Shown piece by piece: positions 1 to 7,691 of a stretch of 64,000 bases of DNA. The stretch comes from Acetivibrio alkalicellulosi. Lineage in GTDB: Bacteria; Bacillota; Clostridia; Acetivibrionales; Acetivibrionaceae. Every line of letters begins with the position of its first letter. Position 1 is the first letter of the stretch. The notes under the pieces are model-generated. The model saw nothing but the letters and a program-made list of their open reading frames with translations, was not told where the DNA came from and searched no databases. The stretch lies in the NCBI GenBank assembly GCA_008125075.1, contig VLTH01000002.1, positions 831,688-895,687 on the forward strand. The letters are read 5' to 3'. The translations under genes were made by a program, and so were the position numbers.

Positions 1-2
1 TT

Positions 3-479
3 TTAGAAGACGCCGTATCATATGCCGAACATGCAAACAACTATAATATTTGGAAGTATTTTAGAGATGAATTTCCAAATCCATATACAATTGAAAAAGC
101 AAAAGAGTACATAGGCAATATTTGTGATACAAATCAAAAAACTTATCTTGCTATATCATTACATGATATAGTTATAGGTGATATACATGTTGCGCAACAA
201 ACAGATATACTTAAGTTATCAGGATTTTTAGGATATTGGTTAGCAGAAGAATTTTGGGGAAAAGGAATAATGACAGAAGCTGTCAGGGTTTTCACAAAAT
301 ACATATTTGATAATTCAGAGGTAATAAGAATATTTGCAAGGGTATTTTCAAATAATGTTGGTTCAATGAAAGTACTAGAGAAAGCAGGGTATATTCAAGA
401 AGGATATTTTAAAAATGCAATCATTAAGGAAGGAAAAATTTATGATCAACTTCAATATGCTAAATTAAAATCGACATAG
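3..479 (+). CDS. GNAT acetyltransferase, 5'-truncated by window edge
   Basis: The frame is open from base 3 and runs to the TAG at 477-479, so about 158 C-terminal residues are seen and the start lies outside the window. The segment GYWLAEEFWGKGIMTEAV is the acetyl-CoA-binding motif region (Q/RxxGxG/A equivalent) of RimJ/RimL-type GNAT proteins. The later FSNNVGSMKVLEKAGYIQEG stretch is the typical SxxxLEKxGF C-terminal signature. Such enzymes move an acetyl group from acetyl-CoA to an amine; the substrate cannot be told. It is followed after 67 bases by an unrelated DUF3795 gene with its own ribosome binding site. Confidence 0.85.
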   Translation, partial: LEDAVSYAEHANNYNIWKYFRDEFPNPYTIEKAKEYIGNICDTNQKTYLAISLHDIVIGDIHVAQQTDILKLSGFLGYWLAEEFWGKGIMTEAVRVFTKYIFDNSEVIRIFARVFSNNVGSMKVLEKAGYIQEGYFKNAIIKEGKIYDQLQYAKLKST

Positions 480-546
480 TTTAGAATTGAGAATTTATTA
501 GTAGGTTTTTGGGGATTTCATTTAAGTGTTAAGTGGGAGGTTTATA

Positions 547-981
547 ATGTTAGATAAAAAAGATTTAGTTGCACCCTGTGGATTGGATTGTTTCAATTGT
601 GGAGCTTATGAAAAAAATATATCAGATATAGTCAGACAAAAATTATCTAGTATATCGGGTAAAAAACCAGATGATGTTGTCTGTAAAGGTTGTAGGGTAA
701 CAAAAGGCAAAGATCTTCCTCTAGTAGATTGTTGTGCTACCTATCAATGCTCTCTTAAACAAAAAATAGATTTTTGCTATGAATGTGGGAATTTTCCTTG
801 TAGTAAGTTAGCTCCATGTGCATCAAATGCGGATTTTGTTCCACAGAATATGAAAATGTATAATCTATGTAGAATGAAAAAAGTAGGAATTGAAAAATGG
901 ATAGAAGAGACAAAGACTATAAGAGAATTATATGCAAAGGGTGAATATGTACCTGGGTGTGGACCAATTTTTAAAAATTAA
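547..981 (+). CDS. DUF3795 cysteine-rich protein
   Basis: The 144-residue product begins MLDKKDLVAPCGLDC and carries many cysteines in pairs (CGLDCFNC, CKGC, CCATYQC, CYECGNFPC). This is the pattern of the DUF3795 family, a small presumed metal-binding protein of unknown function common in clostridia. The ATG at 547 is preferred because GTGGGAGG lies 7-14 bases upstream; an upstream in-frame GTG at 526 has no ribosome binding site. It is a single gene with no obvious partner. The family assignment is from motif memory, and a metal role is inference. Confidence 0.8.
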   Translation: MLDKKDLVAPCGLDCFNCGAYEKNISDIVRQKLSSISGKKPDDVVCKGCRVTKGKDLPLVDCCATYQCSLKQKIDFCYECGNFPCSKLAPCASNADFVPQNMKMYNLCRMKKVGIEKWIEETKTIRELYAKGEYVPGCGPIFKN

Positions 982-1020
982 CTAATACATACATTTGAGA
1001 TATATTTTTAAGAATATTTA

Positions 1021-1308
1021 AGGAATCATCGTTTTGATGCTTTCTTAATAAGTCAAAAGAAATCAGCCAAATGGGTTTTAGAAGGATATATTAAAGGGTG
1101 TTTAAATGACATTGAAAAGATTCTTTTATAAAAATTTAAGGAAAGACAGGTTTAAGAAGAATATGGAATAACAAAAAGGATTATGCCCAGTTTGTGGAGA
1201 AAAAGTAACTGAAAAAGGTTCTTGACGAATGCACAAAGATGAAAAGATAAATAAAAAACATATTATACATGCCAAGTGCCATAGTAGGTTACATGGCGTG
1301 ATTGTTTG
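1021..1308 (+). pseudogene. Relic of a group II intron reverse transcriptase/HNH ORF
   Basis: One frame at 1021-1128 reads SAKWVLEGYIKGCLNDIEKI, which matches the reverse transcriptase block WVLEGDIKGCFDNI of group II intron proteins. A second frame at 1106-1308 reads RFFYKNLRKDRF, a stop at 1169, then GLCPVCGEKVTEKGS, a stop at 1223, then HIIHAKCHSRLHG. The CPVCG and H-CH-LH residues are those of the C-terminal HNH domain. The RT and HNH parts are joined with most of the protein deleted, a frame change and two stops, so the element is dead. No intron RNA ends were recognised. Confidence 0.7.
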
Positions 1309-1378
1309 AATGTTTTGTCTTGTAGTAATTTGATATTGTGCACTATAAAATATTTATTTTGAAAGGGGAAATTATATT

Positions 1379-1696
1379 ATGCCAAATGCTGTTTTTTTCA
1401 ATTCTTACAAGCTAAAAAAAGGAGCGTCTGTTCCAGACTTTTTACTTGCGGTAGATAAGTTATGGAATGAGTATATTTCTAAGCAAAAAGGGTTTATTTC
1501 AAGCAAACTACTTGTTGATGGTGATACATGGGCAGACTATACAGTTTTTGAAACAATGGAGGATGCCAAAAGATTTGCAAACCCAACTCATACAAATGAT
1601 TTAGCTGAAAAATTTTATTCTTTTCTTAACTTTAACAGTTGCACAAGTCATTTCTATTCAGTTGAAAGAAGTTTCTTATCTGACCAAGTGAAATGA
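1379..1696 (+). CDS. Small dimeric alpha/beta-barrel-like protein
   Basis: This encodes a 105-residue soluble protein starting MPNAVFFNSYKLKKG after a GAAAGGGG ribosome binding site. The order beta strand (NAVFFNSYKL), helix (VPDFLLAVDKLWNEYI), strand (KGFISSKLLVDG), strand (WADYTVFETM) and helix (EDAKRFA) resembles the ferredoxin-like dimeric barrel fold shared by antibiotic monooxygenase, EthD and NIPSNAP-type proteins. No catalytic residues can be named. The call is a fold-level guess; the coding nature is well supported by ribosome binding site and codon use. Confidence 0.6.
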   Translation: MPNAVFFNSYKLKKGASVPDFLLAVDKLWNEYISKQKGFISSKLLVDGDTWADYTVFETMEDAKRFANPTHTNDLAEKFYSFLNFNSCTSHFYSVERSFLSDQVK

Positions 1697-2204
1697 TTAG
1701 AGGGAATACAACGAGGTTAAGCACAGATAACACCACAAATGATTATGATTAGTATCAGAATAGTTATTCTTCATAATGTATATATTGCGTCAGATTAGCT
1801 TTTGTTCAAGGTTCAGCCGGCCATGGGTACGCATTGTTGGGCTACGGTAATAAAGCCTTAGGGGTAATAACAGGCGGAGCAACTTAACCTTGGAAGTACT
1901 GTATTCGAAGCTGTAGGTCTTGTCTACTAGCAAGAGCACGAGATAAGATTAGAGTGCAGTATGCAGATGAAGCCGTAGCCGTAGTAGTGAATAAGCATAT
2001 GCCGAAGAAGGATGGGAACAGACTCACCCACGTCAGTCATACTCGTTATATAAAATCGCGCCGCGGCAAGGTCTCCTACCTACCTGGCATCACGTCAAAG
2101 GCTTACCTATGGCTATGCGGATTGTGTAAGTATGTCTTTGTAGTTAAAATACGGAAATACATTATTAAAACTATTTATCCAACTTGAGACAGGAGGAATC
2201 TCAA
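1697..2204. other. Intergenic scrap with GC-rich patch
   Basis: About 500 bases without a convincing gene. From about 1800 to 2130 the sequence is clearly more GC-rich than its surroundings and contains short open frames in several phases with no ribosome binding site and no recognisable protein. It holds one copy of the 60-bp element at 2061-2120 that recurs at 46273. It may be debris of a mobile element or of a structured RNA gene, next to the group II intron relic at 1021-1308. Confidence 0.5.
2061..2120 (+). repeat. GC-rich 60-bp element, copy A
   Basis: The stretch is closely similar to 46273-46333 on the same strand: the cores GTCTCCTACCTACCTG and TTACCTATGGCTATG are shared, with scattered differences. 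In both copies the ends can pair (CCGC with GCGG here, CCGCC with GGCGG in copy B), which hints at an RNA hairpin. Translation gives related peptides (VSYLPGITSKAYLWL here), but no start or ribosome binding site supports a gene. Confidence 0.6.
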
Positions 2205-2711
2205 ATGAATGAAAATGAATTTTGGGCACTTATTGAAAAAAGCAAAAAGAATAGTGATTATAAGTTTGAGAAACAATTGAATTCATTAGTTTCAGAACTT
2301 ACTAATTATACTGAACAGGAGATTTTGGAATTTGATAAGATTTTCAATAAGTTTTATGTAAATTCATATACATCTGAGTTATGGGCTGCAGCTTATATAA
2401 TTAATGGTGGCTGTTCGGATGATGGATTTGATTATTTTAGAGCATGGTTAATTTCACAGGGAAGAGCAGTATATGAAAGTGCTTTAAAGAATCCTGAAAG
2501 CTTAGCTGATATTAACGAAGAAGAAGTAGAAGATTTTGAGTTTGAAGAATTTTTATATGCTTCTCGTAATGCATATAAGATTAAATCAGGGAAAGATGAC
2601 TTTTATGATAGAGTAGAAAGTCAGGAGTATCCTGAAATTAATATTAACTGGAGTGAAGATGATGATTCTTTGCAAAAAATGTTTCCCAGACTTATAGAAA
2701 AATATTGGTAG
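2205..2711 (+). CDS. DUF4240 domain protein
   Basis: The 168-residue acidic protein starts MNENEFWALIEKSKK, with AGGAGG ten bases upstream of the ATG at 2205. The N-terminal EFWxLIE and the central ELWAAAYIINGGCSDDGFDYFRAWLI are hallmarks of the DUF4240 family, whose members are often found beside toxins or as orphan genes. Function is unknown. No signal peptide or membrane segment is seen. It stands alone between intergenic repeats, which fits an accessory role. Confidence 0.8.
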   Translation: MNENEFWALIEKSKKNSDYKFEKQLNSLVSELTNYTEQEILEFDKIFNKFYVNSYTSELWAAAYIINGGCSDDGFDYFRAWLISQGRAVYESALKNPESLADINEEEVEDFEFEEFLYASRNAYKIKSGKDDFYDRVESQEYPEININWSEDDDSLQKMFPRLIEKYW

Positions 2712-3130
2712 TAGTAATATATGAGGGGCTCCCATCCGTGGTCGCCTCTGAATATAGTTCCCCACACATCAAATATAAATGCGTCTAAGTAAAGGGCTAA
2801 GCAGGAAGAAAAGGCTGACGGGGTCATCCCAGAGGTCGTCTGCCCAAAGCATCAAGACTAAGATAAGAGCTATTTAAGTCTTAATGAATTCTTAGATGCT
2901 CGACGTTCTCTGAAATCCTTATACTATTCTTCTCAAAAAGTTTGTTTTTTAGCAAACTTTTTAGAAGATATAGTTCCTCTGTTTATCGCAGCGGAACTTA
3001 ACTACTATGATTGCAGCTTCCGCTGCTATATGGAACTATATGCTAACTTTAAGTGATTGTTTGAAATGAGTTTAGTTCACATTTGTTTTATAAGGCAAAC
3101 TAAATTACAAGTAACAAAAAGGAGGTTTTG
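2712..3130. other. Intergenic region with hairpin repeat and GC-rich scrap
   Basis: No gene is supported here. Bases 2725-2850 are a GC-rich patch of unknown origin. Bases 2921-3033 are a reverse-strand copy of a dispersed hairpin repeat described separately. The last part is AT-rich and leads into the PhzF gene with an AAAAAGGAGG ribosome binding site. Confidence 0.5.
2921..3033 (-). repeat. Dispersed hairpin repeat (family R), copy 2
   Basis: Read on the minus strand this matches 31763-31876 almost base for base: a block with GCAGCGGAAGCTGCAATC, a middle with CAGAGGAACTATATCTTC, and an end in which AAAGTTTGC pairs with GCAAACTTT. A third, shorter copy is at 35945-36000. Each copy sits between genes. 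The element can fold into at least two hairpins and is too short to encode a transposase, so it is a non-autonomous element or a REP-like repeat. Confidence 0.75.
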
Positions 3131-3913
3131 ATGAAGATATTCCAAGTTGACGCGTTTACCAATGAAAGATTTAAAGGAAATCCAGCAGGTGTATGTTATT
3201 ATATAACTAATGAAGACGATAACTGGATGCAGAATATGGCATCTGAAATGAATCTATCTGAAACAGCTTTTCTTAGAAAGAGTGCAGATGGGTTTGATTT
3301 AAGGTGGTTTACTCCAGAGAAAGAAGTCGATTTGTGTGGTCATGCAACGCTTGCCTGTGCACATGTTTTATGGGAAACAGGTGAACTTCAATTGTCAAAG
3401 GAAGCAGTATTTTATACAAAGAGTGGGATTTTAAAGGCAAAGAAAATAGGCGATTGGGTGGAATTAGATTTTCCAACTGAAGAAGATGAGCAAGTAAGTA
3501 CACCAAGGGAAATTATTGAAGGCTTAAAAGTAGTACCTAAATATACAGGTAAAAACACGATGGATTATATAGTAGAAGTAGATAATGAAGATATCCTAAG
3601 AAATATAAGACCTGATAATGAGATACTTAAAAAACTTGATACAAGAGGAATTATAGTTACAAGTGTATCTGATAATAATGAATTTGATTTTGTATCAAGA
3701 TTTTTTGCTCCTGCATATGGGATTAATGAAGACCCGGTTACTGGATCGGCTCACTGTTGTTTGGCACCATATTGGAAAAGAAAATTTGGTAAAACTGAAA
3801 TGAAAGCCTATCAAGCATCAAAAAGAAGCGGAATATTGAGAGTTAAAATTGATAGAGAGAGAGTCTTTTTAGGTGGTCAGGCAATAACGGTATTTGCTGG
3901 TGAATTAAAGTAA
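3131..3913 (+). CDS. PhzF family isomerase-like protein
   Basis: The 260-residue protein belongs to the PhzF/diaminopimelate-epimerase fold family. Landmarks in order are QVDAFTNERFKGNPAGVC, the catalytic-glutamate region NLSETAFL, DLCGHATLACAH, and EDPVTGSAHC near the C-terminus. Family members isomerise or epimerise small acids; the substrate of most single-gene members is unknown. GGAGG sits 6 bases before the ATG at 3131. Length fits the family's usual 260-300 residues. It is monocistronic as far as can be seen. Confidence 0.9.
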   Translation: MKIFQVDAFTNERFKGNPAGVCYYITNEDDNWMQNMASEMNLSETAFLRKSADGFDLRWFTPEKEVDLCGHATLACAHVLWETGELQLSKEAVFYTKSGILKAKKIGDWVELDFPTEEDEQVSTPREIIEGLKVVPKYTGKNTMDYIVEVDNEDILRNIRPDNEILKKLDTRGIIVTSVSDNNEFDFVSRFFAPAYGINEDPVTGSAHCCLAPYWKRKFGKTEMKAYQASKRSGILRVKIDRERVFLGGQAITVFAGELK

Positions 3914-3982
3914 AAACCGTTTACTATATGGTTAAATGGGATTAGTTTTGAGTAAAGGCGTCTAGATTTAAAAAATCACCCC

Positions 3983-4011
3983 TTGAATTATTGGCATAAC
4001 CACTATATAAT
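3983..4011 (+). promoter_or_regulatory. Probable sigma-A promoter of the LacI-type regulator gene
   Basis: TTGAAT at 3983-3988 and TATAAT at 4006-4011 are 17 bases apart, 31 bases upstream of the regulator start. The spacing and the perfect -10 box support a vegetative promoter. The call rests on motif match only. Confidence 0.55.
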
Positions 4012-4042
4012 ATATTATAAACGCGTGTTCATGGGGGTGGAT

Positions 4043-5083
4043 ATGAGAAGTGAGGATATAGCCCGTTTAGCAGGTGTATCCAGAAGCACTGTGTCAAGAG
4101 TAATAAACAATTATCCCAATGTACCTGAAAAAACCAGAGACAAGGTTTTAAAGGTTATTAAGCAGTATAATTATGAACCTAATACATGGGCAAGAGCACT
4201 GGCAGGGAAATCAAATAATACAATTGGATTGTTTGTTATAAGCATTTCTAAGACCCAGGCTCCAAGCAAGATATACAAAAGTACATATTATTCATCTTTT
4301 ATTAATGCAGTTGTAGATGCAGCAAATACTTCAGGTTACTATGTTTTAGTACATACTATCTATTGTTCTAAGGACTATTCAAAAATAAATCAGGCATTTA
4401 ACCAAAAGAGGATTTGTGGTGGAATTCTTGTGGGAAATGAGAAGAATTCCGATATTATAAAGGAAATAACAAAAATGGGATGCCCCCTTGGAGTTGTTGA
4501 CTATGATCCTGATGAGGCAATGAATAGGTCAAATCTTATAGTTGTAAACTCTATGGACTATGATGGAACTGCTAAAGCCTTAAACTACCTTATTGAACTA
4601 GGACACAGAGATATTGGTATCATTACAGGACGCTTAGGAACATATTCAGGACAACAGAGATTTGAATCATATAAGCAGACGTTAAAAGAGCATAAGCTAA
4701 AAATTAACCCAGAGTTTATATTAAAGGGAGAATTTTTAAAGGACAAGACCTACAATGAAGTGAAGAAGCTTATAAAGTCAAAATCACTTCCAACAGCATT
4801 GTTTGCATGTAATGATGATATGGCACTAGCTGCAATGGAGGCGTTTAGGGAAGAAGGGTTTAACATTCCAGAGGATATTTCAGTAATAGGTTTTGATGAT
4901 ATTCCCGTAGCTTCTCAAATGAATCCAGCTCTTACTACTGTTAGGGTACCTGTATATGACATGGTTACAGAAATAACAGAGATGCTAATAGATGGCATTG
5001 AAAAGGGAAGAAAGAAATTCTACTGCAAAAATTTTGACACGGTTTTTAAAATTCGGGATACTTGTATGAAAGTAAAAGAATAG
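4043..5083 (+). CDS. LacI/GalR family transcriptional regulator
   Basis: The 346-residue protein has an N-terminal LacI helix-turn-helix and hinge (SEDIARLAGVSRSTVSRVIN, then NYEPNTWARALAGK) and a type 1 periplasmic-binding-protein sensor domain ending with VIGFDDIPVASQMNPALTTVRVP. It binds operator DNA as a dimer and responds to a sugar. The ATG at 4043 is preferred since GGGGGTGG lies just before it; in-frame ATG at 4031 and a frame open further upstream lack a site. The gene is 79 bases upstream of the cellobiose phosphorylase gene in the same direction, so control of cbp/cdp by a cello-oligosaccharide is a reasonable inference. Confidence 0.9.
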   Translation: MRSEDIARLAGVSRSTVSRVINNYPNVPEKTRDKVLKVIKQYNYEPNTWARALAGKSNNTIGLFVISISKTQAPSKIYKSTYYSSFINAVVDAANTSGYYVLVHTIYCSKDYSKINQAFNQKRICGGILVGNEKNSDIIKEITKMGCPLGVVDYDPDEAMNRSNLIVVNSMDYDGTAKALNYLIELGHRDIGIITGRLGTYSGQQRFESYKQTLKEHKLKINPEFILKGEFLKDKTYNEVKKLIKSKSLPTALFACNDDMALAAMEAFREEGFNIPEDISVIGFDDIPVASQMNPALTTVRVPVYDMVTEITEMLIDGIEKGRKKFYCKNFDTVFKIRDTCMKVKE

Positions 5084-5098
5084 TGTAAATGTAATTGT

Positions 5099-5134
5099 AG
5101 AATAATATTTTTTATACATTGTGAGAATAATATT
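5099..5134 (+). promoter_or_regulatory. Direct repeat upstream of cbp, possible operator
   Basis: AGAATAATATT occurs at 5099-5109 and again at 5124-5134, 25 bases apart and just before the AGGAGG of cbp. Two phased copies of an 11-mer in a short leader suggest a protein-binding site, but they do not look like the usual palindromic LacI operator. Low-complexity AT sequence makes chance a real alternative. Confidence 0.3.
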
Positions 5135-5162
5135 GAAAAAATAAAACTTAGGAGGATTTAAA

Positions 5163-7598
5163 ATGAATTTTGGTTTTTTTGATGATGTTAACAAAGAGTA
5201 TGTAATTACTCAACCAACTACTCCATATCCTTGGATAAACTATCTAGGTACGCAGGAGTTCTTTTCCCTTATTTCAAACACAGCGGGAGGATACTCATTT
5301 TACAGAGATGCAAGACTTAGACGTATAACAAGATATAGGTATAACAATGTACCAATAGACATGGGAGGACGTTATTTTTACATATATGATAACGGTGACT
5401 TCTGGTCTCCAGGATGGTCACCTGTTAAAAAAGATCTTGACAACTATGAGTGTAGACATGGACTAGGTTATACTAAAATTACAGGTAAGAGAAATGGTAT
5501 AAGCACTGAAGTTACATTCTTTGTTCCACTTAACTACAATGGTGAAGTGCAAAAGGTAGTTGTTAAAAATGAGTCTTCCGAGAATAAAAAGATAACACTT
5601 TTTTCATTTGTAGAGTTTTGTCTATGGAATGCACAAGATGATATGACAAACTTCCAGAGAAACTTTAGTACTGGAGAAGTTGAAATTGAAGGTTCTGTAA
5701 TTTATCACAAAACTGAGTACAAAGAGCGTAGAAATCACTATGCATTCTACTCTGTAAATGATAAAATCACAGGTTATGACAGTGACAGAGAAAGCTTTAT
5801 TGGACTATACAATGGATTTGAAGCACCAGATGCAGTTGTAAATGGCAAATCTAAAAATTCTGTTGCTGATGGATGGTCACCTGTAGCATCTCATAGTATT
5901 GAAATAGAATTAAAGCCAGGAGAGGAAAAAGACTTAGTATTTATATTAGGTTATGTTGAAAATGAGCAGGAAGAAAAGTGGGAATCAAAGGGTGTTATAA
6001 ATAAAAAGAAAGCTTATGAAATGATTGATATGTTTAAAACATCAAGTGATGTTGAAAAATACTTTAATGAATTAAAAGAGTATTGGACATCCCTACTTTC
6101 TAAGTACTCAGTTGAAAGTCATGATGAAAAACTTAATCGTATGGTTAATATATGGAATCAGTATCAGTGTATGGTTACATTTAACATGTCAAGAAGTGCA
6201 TCATACTTTGAATCAGGAATAGGAAGAGGAATGGGCTTTAGAGACTCAAATCAGGACTTGTTGGGCTTTGTTCATCAAATACCTGAAAGAGCTAAAGAAA
6301 GACTTCTAGATATTGCTGCAACTCAATTAGAAGATGGTGGAGCTTATCATCAATATCAACCACTTACAAAGAAGGGTAACAATGAAATTGGTGGTAACTT
6401 TAATGACGATCCACTATGGCTTATTATGTCTGTTGCAGCATATATTAAGGAAACAGGAGATTATGCAATATTAGATGAAATGGTTCCTTTTGATAATGAT
6501 GAAAGCAAAGCAGACACTATGTTTGAACATCTAAAAAGATCATTTTATCATGTTGTAAATAAATTAGGACCTCATGGATTACCTCTTATAGGTAGAGCTG
6601 ACTGGAATGACTGTCTCAATTTGAATTGTTTCTCAAATGAGCCAGGTGAATCTTTCCAGACAACTACAAGTAAAGATGGAAAAGTTGCAGAATCAGTTAT
6701 GATTGCTGGTATGTTTGTATATATTGGAGATGACTATATCAGACTTTGTGAATATAAAGGTCTTAATGATGAAGCAAAGGCTGCAAAAGGTCATATTGAA
6801 AAGATGAAAGAAACAATTATGGAACATGGCTACGATGGTGAATGGTTCTTAAGAGCATATGATGACTTTGGAAGAAAAATAGGAAGTAAGGAAAATGAAG
6901 AAGGTAAAATCTTCATAGAATCACAGGGCTTTTGCGTAATGGCAGGCTTAGGTGTAGAAGATGGAAAAGCAATAAAGGCAATGGACTCTGTCAAAAAGTA
7001 CTTAGACACTCCATATGGCTTAGTTCTTCAAAATCCTGCTTTTACAAAATACTATATTGAGTATGGTGAAATATCTACTTATCCTGCAGGATATAAGGAA
7101 AATGCAGGAATATTCTGCCACAACAATGCATGGATTATTTGTGCAGAAGCAGATCTTGGAAGAGGAGATTTGGCATTTGAATACTATACAAAAATTGCTC
7201 CTGCATATACAGAACACATAAGTGAAATACACAGAACTGAGCCATATGTTTATGCTCAGATGATTGCAGGAAAAGATGCAAAACGCCATGGTGAAGCAAA
7301 GAATTCATGGCTTACAGGAACAGCTGCATGGAACTTTGTTGCAATATCCCAATGGATACTTGGAATAAAACCTGGATTTGATGGACTTGAAATTGACCCA
7401 TGTATTCCAAAAGATTGGGATGGATATAAAGTATCAAGATGGTACAGAGGTTCAACTTATGTTATCACCGTAAAGAATCCTGATAAAGTTTCAAAAGGTG
7501 TTAAATCAATCACTGTAGATGGAAAAGCAATAGAGGGAACAACGCTACCAGTATTTAACGATGGTAAGGAACATAATGTTGAAGTAATAATGGGATAA
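5163..7598 (+). CDS. cbp: Cellobiose phosphorylase (GH94)
   Basis: The enzyme cleaves cellobiose with inorganic phosphate to glucose 1-phosphate and glucose in the cytoplasm, saving ATP during growth on cellulose. At 811 residues it has the length of the Clostridium thermocellum enzyme and is near-identical to it in long stretches such as [17 protein letters not shown] and [16 protein letters not shown]. The GH94 catalytic-acid motif DWND is at residues 480-483, and the phosphate-binding region HNNAWI and [11 protein letters not shown] is intact. TTAGGAGG precedes the ATG. No signal peptide is present, as expected. It follows a LacI-type regulator and precedes the cellodextrin phosphorylase, forming a cellulose-degradation-product module. 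Confidence 0.97.
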   Translation: MNFGFFDDVNKEYVITQPTTPYPWINYLGTQEFFSLISNTAGGYSFYRDARLRRITRYRYNNVPIDMGGRYFYIYDNGDFWSPGWSPVKKDLDNYECRHGLGYTKITGKRNGISTEVTFFVPLNYNGEVQKVVVKNESSENKKITLFSFVEFCLWNAQDDMTNFQRNFSTGEVEIEGSVIYHKTEYKERRNHYAFYSVNDKITGYDSDRESFIGLYNGFEAPDAVVNGKSKNSVADGWSPVASHSIEIELKPGEEKDLVFILGYVENEQEEKWESKGVINKKKAYEMIDMFKTSSDVEKYFNELKEYWTSLLSKYSVESHDEKLNRMVNIWNQYQCMVTFNMSRSASYFESGIGRGMGFRDSNQDLLGFVHQIPERAKERLLDIAATQLEDGGAYHQYQPLTKKGNNEIGGNFNDDPLWLIMSVAAYIKETGDYAILDEMVPFDNDESKADTMFEHLKRSFYHVVNKLGPHGLPLIGRADWNDCLNLNCFSNEPGESFQTTTSKDGKVAESVMIAGMFVYIGDDYIRLCEYKGLNDEAKAAKGHIEKMKETIMEHGYDGEWFLRAYDDFGRKIGSKENEEGKIFIESQGFCVMAGLGVEDGKAIKAMDSVKKYLDTPYGLVLQNPAFTKYYIEYGEISTYPAGYKENAGIFCHNNAWIICAEADLGRGDLAFEYYTKIAPAYTEHISEIHRTEPYVYAQMIAGKDAKRHGEAKNSWLTGTAAWNFVAISQWILGIKPGFDGLEIDPCIPKDWDGYKVSRWYRGSTYVITVKNPDKVSKGVKSITVDGKAIEGTTLPVFNDGKEHNVEVIMG

Positions 7599-7631
7599 GA
7601 AATGTATATTAAAATAGTAGTTGAAAAAAGT

Positions 7632-7657
7632 GGGGGCTTTGATGCCCCCCTGTTTTT
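7632..7657 (+). terminator. Intrinsic terminator after cbp
   Basis: GGGGGC at 7632-7637 pairs with GCCCCC at 7644-7649 around a six-base loop and is followed by TGTTTTT. It lies between cbp and cdp, so cdp is either expressed by read-through or from its own promoter. Confidence 0.85.
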
Positions 7658-7691
7658 AAATTAAAGTTAGCTTTTTAGGAGGTTTTTTAGT

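Noticed and set aside
1954-2187. Open frame of 77 codons
   Set aside because: It runs over the GC-rich scrap and the 60-bp repeat, with no start signal or family.
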